A stretch of 25,000 bases of DNA from Isochrysis galbana. Taxonomy: Eukaryota; Haptophyta; Isochrysidales; Isochrysidaceae. The DNA is taken from contig JADDIW010000064.1 of NCBI GenBank assembly GCA_018136815.1, positions 1 through 25,000 of the forward strand, given 5' to 3'. The translations under genes and the position numbers were made by a program. The notes under the pieces were generated by a model. It did not search any database. It saw only the letters and a program-made list of their open reading frames with translations, and was not told the DNA's origin. Positions 9,807-17,708 of this stretch are shown one piece after another (the stretch's first letter is position 1; the number at the start of each line of letters is the position of its first letter).

Positions 9807-10150
9807 TTTAAATTTAAATTTTTAACAAATTTTTATGGGTCGCGGCGCGGCAAAGGAACGGGACTAGCGCGCACACAAGACAGGACTCCCTGCCGCGGCG
9901 AGCGCAAGCACCCTTCCCCCTTATGCCACCCAGCTCTTCACTAGCTTACTACCTGCGCTAGCCGGAGCACCCCTCCCTCCACACTCAAACAGCCCTCCAC
10001 GCCAGGATCCTGTTCTGGTCTCGCAGGCAAGGGGGCCTAACTAATTAATGGGAGGGAGAGGAGCAACTCCTCAAAGAGGAGCTTTGGGGAAGGAGATGTT
10101 TGAGTGGGGGCGCTATACCCTTGCGCTAGGCATGGGCAGCGACGCCGCCT
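9807..10150. other. Gene-free spacer
   Basis: An AT-rich palindromic core (TTTAAATTTAAA) near 9809-9825 is followed by mixed sequence. No gene is seen. Confidence 0.4.
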
Positions 10151-10540
10151 CAACACATGTCCTCCCTCTGGTCTTGAGTCGAAATTTTTGGTGTTTGAAA
10201 CCGAGGGCGAGGGGGTTTGTGCTTCTTGGGTTGGTTGTAGTGGGATGAGAGAGTGGGAGATGGAGTGAAGTGTTGAAAGAGGGCCCAAGGCAGGGCACTG
10301 AGTTGTAGGTACTTGTGACCCAAAAGCGTGGGGTGAAAACGGGAAGTGTATCAACATGTGTCTTGAATTGAAAGTTTTGGTGCTTTGAACAGAGGGCAGG
10401 GGGGTTCGTGCTGTTTGGGTTGGTTGAAGTGTGAAGGGGGAGTGGGAGAGGGAGTCTAGTGTTGAAAGAGGGCCCAAGGCAGGGCACTGAGTGATTGGTA
10501 CTAGTGGCCCACAAGAGTGGGGTGAAGACGAGAATTGTGT
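10151..10540. repeat. Two diverged tandem units of about 190 bp
   Basis: Units begin at CAACACATGT (10151) and CAACATGTGT (10352), and a third start, CAACAAGTTG, is seen at 10541. Both carry the identical block GTTGAAAGAGGGCCCAAGGC and its continuation, plus TTTTGGTG..TTTGAA and TTGGGTTGGTTG. The second period is 189 bp, a multiple of three. On the minus strand the frames therefore stay open and appear as proteins with a 63-residue repeat, but the composition gives no evidence that they are translated. Confidence 0.8.
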
Positions 10541-11257
10541 CAACAAGTTGGAAAACAGAGGCATGGGGTGCTCTCCGTATGGGGTTGATGGTTGTGAAGT
10601 GCCCTCCCATGTTGGGTGCACTGATGGTAGAGGTTTCCACCATGGGGAGGGTAGCTGAGCTACCCTCCCACATGAGGTGCTCTTGGGGTGTGAAGGTTTC
10701 CCACTGTAGGAGGGGGCCTCAAAGACCCCCTGCATGATGCGCAGAGCCATGGTGGCAACCTGTTCGGTGCCAGTGCTCGCCACCCCGCGCGCTTGCGCGG
10801 GTGTGGTTTGGATGGGTTACCGGAATCATTGCCACCCAAACCAAGCAAATTATCAAGCAACCGCGACCCCAAATCACCGATAACCCAAACACGTCGCGAG
10901 AAAGACGGAGAGAGAGAGCGAGAGAGAGAGAGACTCCGCAGCGACGGCCGGAGCGTGTCTCCCTTGTAACTTCCCACGTAGCGGAGAGTCCAAAGGGGAG
11001 CGTCATGTCGCGCGACCGCGGCGATCACTTCGGATACAAATTGCAACGAGATATCTTCACGACGGAAGAAATCTTGTCGTTGAGCGTGAACCTTCTAGAC
11101 GCTTCTAACGAACAACCCTGAGTAGCAACCAAGGGGAAGAAACAGCAAAGGGGCCAAGGCTTGCATGTAACTTGCATCAAGGGGAAAGATTCCCTCACCT
11201 AAGAAGCGAACCTACACCGAAGGCCCAAGGGGAGATGGCAAATTAAAGCTCAAATCT
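10541..11257. other. Gene-free region with low-complexity DNA
   Basis: It contains a perfect palindrome at 10645-10669 and a GAGAGA run at 10905-10933. The motif CAAGGGGA (or CAAAGGGGA) recurs at about 10991, 11131, 11177 and 11225. The plus strand becomes purine-rich from about 10980. No protein is recognised. Confidence 0.45.
10645..10669. repeat. Perfect 25-bp palindrome
   Basis: The arms GGGAGGGTAGCT and AGCTACCCTCCC are exact reverse complements, 12 bp each, around a single G. It could form a very stable hairpin or cruciform. Confidence 0.9.
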
Positions 11258-11858
11258 CGAGCGGATAGAGCAACCGACTCGCTCGCCAAAACCTTGACCG
11301 AGAAGAACGAAGCAAGGACCTACAAGCCAAGGGTAGCAGACCTAGGGAATGTGAGAGGAAACTTCCGCACGCCAACGCGAACGCCAAACGCCGGAAGACA
11401 ACGAAACCCTAACCAGGCTAAGCAGAACCTGTGAAGAACAGGCCTGGACGACAACGAAAGTTAGCGCAAGTCCCAAGAAAGAACCGGAACACCGGAACCC
11501 AACAAGAAACGACAAGCCTTGCAAGATGCTAAACAAGCATCCTGAATGAAGGCACCCCGAGAGCCTGACTGAGACAAGCGCGCAGCGAGCGACAGGCGAC
11601 CTGGCTCCTTTGGGTCAAGATTGCCCGAAAGGAGGAAACCTGGAATCTAGACCTGACAAACAGGCTAGACGGAACGAAACGAGAACTCGAATTCTAGGTC
11701 GCTAGGGACGAACCCTACCAACCTAGATGTACCTGAGCTTCACCGTGTGGCCGCACGGCGAAGGACCTGGAAATAAGAGCCTGGAAAGAAATCGCATCAT
11801 CTAGGATGAATGCGACAGTTCCCAGTCCAGACACCCAAATGGGGATGCCCGACCCCAT
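11258..11858 (+). other. Series of at least ten small stem-loops
   Basis: Short complementary arms follow one another: CGAGCG 11258/CGCTCG 11280; CTTCCG 11362/CGGAAG 11392; CCTGT 11428/ACAGG 11438 inside CCAGG/CCTGG; GATGCT 11525/AGCATC 11536; GCCTG 11563/CAGGC 11593; CTCCTTTGGG 11605/CCCGAAAGGAG 11624; CTAGACCTG 11647/CAGGCTAG 11661; CTAGGT..TAGGG 11694/CCCTA..ACCTAG 11713; CTTCACCGTG 11738/CACGGCGAAG 11754; CGCATCATC 11793/GATGAATGCG 11805; ATGGGG 11839/CCCCAT 11853. No long open frame exists here. It may be a structured non-coding RNA or the leader of a retroelement; no known RNA family is recognised. Confidence 0.45.
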
Positions 11859-12183
11859 CCAGAATTTCGTTCACCCGACTCCCGGCGGGGAGAAGGGCCA
11901 AAGCGCCGCGCTAGCCGCCGGTGCCGCTCGCGACGGAGTGGCTCAGAGCCCTCCGGCTACGCTCGACTCAACAACCACACGATAGACACGATTCGGAAAA
12001 CATCCAGACCAACGAAACAAGGAGAGCTTCGACTCCCTTAAACATGAAGAAAGAATGACGAAAAAATTCTTCCAGAAGTTCCGATCTCGAGCCTCTAACA
12101 GCGCGATCAGCTAACTTCCTTATATACTCTATCGGGCTATAAATTCCGAAGTGGTGAGGTAGAGGACCATCTAAGAGGACAGA

Positions 12184-12228
12184 GGCTGCGTCTTGGAGGG
12201 CTGCGTCTTGGAGGGCTGCGCCTCGGAG
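12184..12228. repeat. 15-bp minisatellite, three units
   Basis: GGCTGCGTCTTGGAG occurs twice without change and a third time with two substitutions (GGCTGCGCCTCGGAG). On the minus strand it is in frame and would give a five-residue repeat in an unrecognised open frame. Confidence 0.9.
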
Positions 12229-12398
12229 CTCGCATCGGCGGAGGAATGACGGCATAAAGGCGTCGAGGGACACCTTGAACTAGAAATTTAATATGACCAG
12301 TAGTATTTAAAATTGGTGGCTACGTAAACGCAAATCATAAAAAGAAAATTTACAACTTCCTCTTTCGACGGAACGCGACCTTCCTTCACGCCATTTCT

Positions 12399-12499
12399 CC
12401 TAATACTTCCTCAGGCGTCGACACCGTCCCCCCCCCCGCATACCCACGGGAGACAAGAGATGACTGTTTACGGTGTCAATCGCCGTCATGTTGATAGGT
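12399..12499 (-). promoter_or_regulatory. SECIS-like element in the 3' UTR of the GILT-like gene
   Basis: On the sense (minus) strand, the sequence ATGAC (ATGA at 12489-12486) starts an extended stem. GGCG pairs with CGCC (12484-12481 with 12417-12414), and GACACCGT pairs with ACGGTGTC (12477-12470 with 12427-12420), separated only by a small ATT/GA internal loop. AAA (12469-12467) directly follows the 5' stem at the start of the apical loop. CTGAG (GA at 12412-12411) follows the 3' stem. This is the ATGA / AA / GA arrangement of eukaryotic SECIS elements. ATGA to AA is 16 nt, slightly longer than the usual 11-13. The apical loop is large, about 40 nt, and includes a run of ten G. The core lies 114 nt past the stop codon. 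Confidence 0.8.
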
Positions 12500-12602
12500 G
12501 CGATGGGATCACGGGCCGTAAAGTTGCCCTGCCAATTCAAGCGATTATCTTCAATGCCACACCACACGGACGATTTGGCGATCCAAAGACAGCATCGCGA
12601 AA

Positions 12603-13608
12603 TTACGCCATGCAGAGATCGGTGGCCTCCGTTGCAACAGGTTGCGACGAGGCTGCCACACACGCGATAGGTGTTCGAGGCCCTTCGTAAGCTGCACACA
12701 CTTCTGCGATTAGCTTCTGGCCATCAGAAGCCGAATGCACGCCATTGACCACTACCCACGGTACGTACCTGCGCATGGAGGGGACATTGCATAGTGCAAT
12801 GAGCATCGTAGTGGTAGCAGGAACATTAACATGACTCCACTACTTTTGGAATGGGCGAATTGCCACGCAGCTTACTTATGGGTAGACGGTGTCATGTTGC
12901 GAAACTTTTTCTGTAGAGCAGCCGAGCGCGCCTTATCAAAGACGCATGCCTCGATCCTAGTGAGATCAAGACCCGTCGAAGCTGCGCACTCCGAAGCTTG
13001 CTTTTTGATGGTCCACCCGGAGTCAATGTTGGATTCCATGCACTCATAGAAAGGGAAGTAAGTGTCGAATGACGGATACACATCGATGAGGCACTGCTCG
13101 TAAGAATTAGCCAAGCATTCTTCGGGTCCATGCTGGCACGTGAGAGCGCCAGATGGGCTGAGTTTTGCATTACCAAATGGCAGCATCGTCACATTCATTA
13201 TGTCTCCTACCTGCGTTAAGCACGTGGCAGGCAAGCACCCAGGCCGGTGGCAAGGGCTACGTGAGTGCACCAATTGTGCAAGCCTTCATCTCTAGCCCAT
13301 TTGCCTCCCTCCCTCCCTTTCCTCCTCTTCCGACTGTGTCCTCGACCTTGTCTGTGTGCGAACGTGTCACTGGCCCGAACTGAAGCAGCCTTGCTCCAGC
13401 GTGCAGGGATGGTGGCTTTTCGCCTTCCTAGGTCCCACCCGTCCATTCTCCCCCCAGTCCCGCCCTCTCCGTCTCTCACCTCTTTGACTGCTTGCACGAG
13501 CGCGCCAGTCACGAGGCCAGAGCAGCCGTGTCACAGCGCCTCTGTACACACGAGCACAGGCACACGCCCTGTGCTGGCGAGCAAGGCGAGCTGGAACGCC
13601 GGGAACAT
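12603..13608 (-). CDS. GILT-family thiol reductase, probable selenoprotein (TGA as Sec26)
   Basis: Three exons, 13608-13480, 13210-12876 and 12768-12603, with GT-AG introns of 269 and 107 bp, give 209 residues in one frame. One in-frame TGA at 13533-13531 is codon 26. The GILT signature is complete in exon 2: CQHGPEECLANSYEQC. It is preceded by VTMLPFGNA and followed in exon 3 by YVPWVVVNG, both family landmarks. GILT proteins reduce disulfides in the secretory or lysosomal system through a CxxC near the start. Here that site reads TEAL-TGA-HGC, so the TGA stands exactly where the first, attacking cysteine should be, giving UxxC. A SECIS-like element follows the stop. The start ATG 13608 gives a short hydrophobic leader (MFPAFQLALLAS); the frame is open upstream, so a longer signal peptide or another exon is possible. 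If TGA were read as stop, only 25 residues would be made. Confidence 0.88.
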
Positions 13609-13662
13609 CTCGACTGCCCTAAGCGAGGGAACAGTCCACTCTTTCCGCAGAGAGCTTACGGC

Positions 13663-13775
13663 AGGGAGAGGGAAAGGGGAGAGGGGGAGAGAGAGAGAGG
13701 AGAGGAGGAAGAAAAAAAGGGAGTGAATAGAAAACTACGTCGAGGGGTGGGGGGTGGGTGGGGGAAGGGGGGGGG
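13663..13775 (+). repeat. Polypurine tract followed by a G-quadruplex-prone run
   Basis: A GA-rich stretch (13663-13733) is followed by GGGGTGGGGGGTGGGTGGGG and further G runs (13743-13775). The G-rich strand can form a G-quadruplex. Both lie just upstream of the GILT-like gene start, on its template strand, so they may influence its promoter. Confidence 0.75.
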
Positions 13776-14313
13776 CGACACCCACCCTCCACCCACGGCA
13801 TCATCACACGGACTACTAGCTACCTACTTACTACTCTAGAGTAGAGGCTATCGCTTCGCAGGCAGCGGCGCTTCGCAGCCAGCACGCGCATGCGCCGATG
13901 GCGCCTGGGGCCTCCCTCCCCAGGGCATGCAGCAGCCACCAAGGGGTCCCCAAGAAAGTACTCGAAGTCGGCGCGCGACGTACAGGCAAAGGACAAAGGA
14001 GCGGCTCGGCGTCCTCGAAGTAGCCCGGTCACTCACTAGGGGGGTGCGAAGGGCACCATCGGTAATGGGCAAACGAGGACCTAAATAAGCTCCCTATATG
14101 TTCTGGTATGAGAGATCAGCAAAAAAAATCCGGGGTCCTCCGGCAAAATTTTCGAAAAATACTCAATTTCAGGCCTTTGAAGGCCGCGCAGAAATATACA
14201 ACGGGCCCCCTCCGGTATAATTTTATCGATGGCCTTCAAGCGCGCCTCTCACAGCGCATTACGAAGCCATGGTCATCACCAGCAAACACGGTCGATACAG
14301 CCTGAATCTGTAC
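13776..14313. other. Gene-free spacer upstream of the GILT-like gene
   Basis: No recognisable protein or RNA gene. It includes the palindrome at 13831-13844 and the inverted GGCCTT..AAGGCC units around 14173-14190. The upstream region of the GILT-like gene may lie here. Confidence 0.4.
13831..13844. repeat. Second copy of palindrome CTACTCTAGAGTAG
   Basis: Identical to 7355-7368 and also flanked by short TACTACT/TAGCTACC variants. It is about 220 bp upstream of the GILT-like start codon. Confidence 0.8.
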
Positions 14314-14497
14314 CCTAGATGGGAAATACGTATTTACCGTATTTGGCCAGAGGCCAAATACATATGTATTTGGCTGTATTTGAAGCGTGTCCTGGGTTGT
14401 AGGCCTCGAATGTATTTGAAATGTATTTGGCCGGAGGCCAAATACATATGTATTTGGCTGTATTTGCAAGCCCCAGCACCGTATTTCCCATCTAGGT
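14314..14497. mobile_element. MITE-like element with 17-bp inverted ends and 7-bp target duplication
   Basis: The left end CCTAGATGGGAAATACG (14314-14330) and right end CGTATTTCCCATCTAGG (14480-14496) are exact inverted copies. TCTGTAC flanks both sides (14307-14313 and 14498-14504), which looks like a target-site duplication if one extra T belongs to the right end. Inside are two copies of a hairpin, GTATTTGGCC and GGCCAAATAC with a 3-nt loop (14339-14361 and 14423-14445), each followed by ATATGTATTTGGCTGTATTTG. It codes for no protein. Confidence 0.8.
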
Positions 14498-14720
14498 TCT
14501 GTACGCACCGCAATACAATACTTCTATGATTTCATGGCAGGCGGCCGTTCTGCAAGACGACGACGAGGCATGTGAAGAGGCCCTGCCCGCCGCGCGTGGC
14601 AGGCCGTGAAGCATGACCCCCTTTGGCGTGCTCCCCAGCAAAAGTGCTCGTTGCCGTTGCTCGGTGCGCACGTGCGCACGGCAGCGCGCCACGCGCAGGG
14701 CGCGCGCGCTCGCGCACGCC

Positions 14721-14831
14721 GCTAGCTGCTATAAACACTGTGGCCAAACAGGAGGGGGTTTGAAACACGGCAAAACACGGCTGTGTTTGGCTTTTGTAGA
14801 AACACGGTAAACACGTGTTTCCCAGCTAGGC
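14721..14831. mobile_element. Diverged relative of the MITE-like element
   Basis: The left end GCTAGCTGCTATAAACAC and right end GTGTTTCCCAGCTAGGC are imperfect inverted copies. Repeated AAACACGGC/TGTTTGGC units lie between them and correspond to AAATAC/GTATTTGGC of the element at 14314. It looks like an older or related subfamily member. Confidence 0.5.
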
Positions 14832-15094
14832 TGACAGCCCAAAAGTCCAAAGTAAAAGTGATGCATATGCATATGCATATGCATATGGCATATGGCATAT
14901 GGGCCGACCCCCCGAAACCGACGACAAAGAAATGAGGGGGAAAGCGGAATGGAAGTGAGTGTCCACAAGGGCGGTAGCTGAGATATTTGCCCTGTCGTGG
15001 GTAGCTCACAGCCTAGCAGAGTGAAGAATAATACAGTATTACATAGGTGATGTCTCGTCCTTTTATTTAACCCTAGAACGTTGGATCGGAGCGA
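14832..15094. other. Upstream region of the KMO-like gene with CATATG repeats
   Basis: The hexamer CATATG is repeated in tandem with GCATATG and GGCATATG spacing at 14862-14902; each unit is itself a palindrome. The remainder leads to the start codon at 15095. TTTTATTTAA at about 15060 is an AT-rich element 25-35 bp upstream of the ATG. Confidence 0.5.
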
Positions 15095-16456
15095 ATGGAA
15101 GTCATCGTCCTTGGAGCCGGAGCCTCCGGGCTGTCCGCGGCGATCCTGCTCGCGCGCGAGCACGGCGCGCGCGTGACGGTGTATGAGCGGCAGCTTGATC
15201 TCTCCCAGTCAGACGAGGAGAGCTATCCCATCGGAGTAAATCCGCGGGGACTGAGGACTCTCGCGATGGTTGAGCCGACGATGGAAGTGGGAGACACGTC
15301 CGCCAAGGTGGAGGCCTGGTCGATCTGGGAGGGAAGCAGGCGGGTCGCGTTGCTTCCGAGTGGAACGGTTGTAGCCACAACTCGTGGTCATGTCGTCACT
15401 GAGCTCTGGCGTGTCGCGCAGCAAACCGAAGGTGTGACGATCAGGATGGGCATGAACCTGCGTGATGTTGATCTGAGCTCGAGCTCGCTCACATTCGAGT
15501 CTCAGCATGACGGCCGGAAAGCCGATGATACCGGTGTCTTTGAAGAGGTGGTTCACTTCTCTGGCAAGCGCTTGCTCGACTGCACCGGGTGCTTCTCAAA
15601 GGTCAGACCTGCAGTGCAGAATGCGGACCCAAGCTTGGGGGTGACAACGACACCATGGCGGCTGCATTTCCGCAATCTTTATACTGCGCCTCATCCGGCA
15701 CAAGTCAGCCTTGATCCCAAGGTGCACCACATCTTTACCTCCGCGGGTATTTATGCGGCCGTCCTGAAGGGATCGCGCTGGGTTTTCAGTCTCTCAGCCA
15801 ACAAGGAGCGCGACTCAGATTGCGATTGGATGCTCGCAGAAGAGTCGACCGCTGGAGGCATAGAGCGACTCAAGGCTCATCTTGCCCAGCACTGTCCAGC
15901 CGCACTTGGCATGGTGGAAGAGGAGGAGTACAAACGTTTCTTCACACGCCGCACTTTTACTGGCCAAGTTGTGCAGCTCAGCCGCCTCCATCACGGCGAA
16001 AGCATCCTCTTCCTTGGCGATGCCGCACACTCCGTGTTTCCGGCAACCGGTGAAGGTATCAATTCAGCCCTTGAGGACGTCAGCACATTAATTGAAATCC
16101 TCGCCAGTGCAAAAGCGCAAGTTGGCGGGGATGCAAGTGCGGTGCACGACTTGTTCGCGAGGTACAACGAGGCACGAATCGATGACTCTTACGCCCTCAC
16201 GGAGTATGCTGCTTTCCTTGTGGGAGCTGAGAAGGCCAGCATTGCTGAGCGGAAGCGGCGCCAAGTGGCAATGATCATGATGATTATCTTGACGAAGTTG
16301 CGTATATTCTCGCCGACGTGGTCAGACAAGTCGTTCGGCCGACTGGCAGAACAACGGGAAAGATATAGCGTGATTCAAGCTAGGTGGCGAGCCCAACGCG
16401 ACAAGGTCGAACCTTGGGCAGAGCGCCTTGTCCGATGCTTTGGACGTAGCAAGTAG
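15095..16456 (+). CDS. Class A FAD monooxygenase, kynurenine 3-monooxygenase-like
   Basis: An intronless frame of 453 residues with the FAD-binding pattern of class A flavoprotein hydroxylases. The N-terminal Rossmann motif is VIVLGAGASGLSAA (3-16), ending at Glu31 in VTVYER. A DG-like segment, LDCTGCFSKVR, is at 161-171. The second FAD motif GDAAHSVFPATGEGINSALED is at 308-328. The segment YPIGVNPRGL, where kynurenine 3-monooxygenases have their substrate-side arginine, and the length both fit KMO-like enzymes. Those use NADPH and oxygen to hydroxylate kynurenine in tryptophan breakdown. A hydrophobic stretch VAMIMMIILT (391-400) may sit in a membrane, as in KMO. The GD motif lacks the usual PFxGQG wording (PATGEG here), so another aromatic substrate is possible. 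The start codon is the first ATG and leads straight into the Rossmann strand. Confidence 0.85.
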   Translation: MEVIVLGAGASGLSAAILLAREHGARVTVYERQLDLSQSDEESYPIGVNPRGLRTLAMVEPTMEVGDTSAKVEAWSIWEGSRRVALLPSGTVVATTRGHVVTELWRVAQQTEGVTIRMGMNLRDVDLSSSSLTFESQHDGRKADDTGVFEEVVHFSGKRLLDCTGCFSKVRPAVQNADPSLGVTTTPWRLHFRNLYTAPHPAQVSLDPKVHHIFTSAGIYAAVLKGSRWVFSLSANKERDSDCDWMLAEESTAGGIERLKAHLAQHCPAALGMVEEEEYKRFFTRRTFTGQVVQLSRLHHGESILFLGDAAHSVFPATGEGINSALEDVSTLIEILASAKAQVGGDASAVHDLFARYNEARIDDSYALTEYAAFLVGAEKASIAERKRRQVAMIMMIILTKLRIFSPTWSDKSFGRLAEQRERYSVIQARWRAQRDKVEPWAERLVRCFGRSK

Positions 16457-17708
16457 AGAGTAGTAGAGAGCAGTTGACGACGCCCGTTCGAGACGAACAC
16501 GAGCGGGGGACATCTGTTGTTCCCCTTGCGACGCGCAAAGACTACGACCCTGAGGATATAGACAACAGCATAGCGCCGGCTCATTGTTCCGGCCTTGATT
16601 GGTAGAACTCATCGAAATCGAGCCGAAACGTACTAGTAGTACTTACTTAGGCAGAAGAAGTCGATGCAGCAAAACGAAGGGCAATCCAAAAGTACAATGT
16701 AAGCCCCGTCGTGGATCTTCCCCATTAGTGGCCGCCCTGCACTGACTCCCCCATGCCGTCCTGCAATATCCCATCCCTAGCCCTAGCCTTAGCACTCGAT
16801 ACAGCAAAACGAACGAAGGGCCGTCCGTCTTCGTCTTCCTATTCGTCTTCTTCTTCCTTCCACCGGCCATCTCATGCGTTCTTCATCGGCGCTCGAAGGT
16901 TCTTTATTCATAAGTACAATCCCGGGCCGAGGTCGTGGAAATTTCATGAATAAGGCGATAAAGCTCGCAACCGGTTGCCAGCTAGCCGCATCCACTCACT
17001 GCGTTGCGCGGCCAACCAAGCAAGAAGCAAGTGCGAACAACGGGCGTTGGGCCTTCCATCATGTTTGTGCGCTTGCCGTTTGTTTGTCCTTACACGTGAA
17101 AGGCTTTAGGTGAATGAACGCCAACCACAAAGTCCGGGATTGCTAAATACCCGAGTTTTCCCACCGTCTATCACTATCACGACGGCGGATGCGGATGCCT
17201 CATATCTCCGCGTCATATCTCCGCGGTAGTGCGGATAAAGGTAAAGGTACCTAACTTTTGTATTGTAGGACCAGTCCTACAATTTAGGATGGACCTCAAT
17301 ACTTAACCCTTGTGTATGCCTAATCCACCAGGTGGACGATGAAGCCATTTATAGTGCATATGGCTATATTGGGACCCCCGAGGTGCCTAAGCCTATAGAG
17401 GGCACTAGGGGCCCTAGGGGCCTTGGGGCACCCATATGCCATAAGCCCCACCCCGCGGGCCAGGTCAAAAAGCTCCACTCATAAATTCGTCAACTATACG
17501 TGTTCAGGCACAGTGCCGCTCTCGCTCTTTGTTGTCTCTTCTGGGCTCGACCTTCACGGGTTGCACGTGACAAGTGAAGCCCCAAGGCGACATACCCCGA
17601 TAGAGTAAAGATTCGCCGATAGAGCTAGATCTAGATGAGAATATAGGAATAGGAATCGGAAGCTTTTCTCCTTTTATACTTGAAAGGCGCCCGCCGAGTG
17701 CGCGGAGG
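16457..17708. other. Long intergenic region
   Basis: No reading frame shows family character. Contents include two short CAGCAAAACGAA(C)GAAGGGC blocks (about 16668 and 16801), a direct repeat CATATCTCCGCG at about 17200 and 17213, an inverted repeat at 17263-17282, and a GGGGCCCTAGGGGCC-rich patch near 17405-17425. Confidence 0.5.
17263..17282. repeat. Perfect inverted repeat, 9-bp arms
   Basis: TTGTAGGAC and GTCCTACAA pair exactly around a 2-nt centre (CA). It may be a small hairpin or a binding site. Confidence 0.85.

Noticed and set aside
11250-11290. tRNA-like stretch (GCGGATAGAGCAACCGACTCGC)-like, seen as parts only
   Set aside because: The acceptor stem, anticodon arm and T-loop cannot be completed, so no tRNA is called. 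No tRNA, rRNA or CRISPR array was found in the window.
11806-11980. Short plus-strand frame starting MNATVPSPDTQM, gag-like at first sight
   Set aside because: It overlaps the hairpin series and ends after 57 codons without any retroviral motif.
11968-12287. Minus-strand open frame of about 100 codons with a possible acceptor TTTCTAG upstream
   Set aside because: It reads fairly protein-like (FGIYSPIEYIRKLADRAVRG) but contains the 15-bp minisatellite, has no ATG at a good position and no known relative. It could be an exon, but I cannot support it.
13216-13512. 98-codon minus-strand open frame running from the first GILT exon into the intron
   Set aside because: Only its beginning (TGALVQAVKE) is exon; the rest is intron read-through after the GTGAGA donor.
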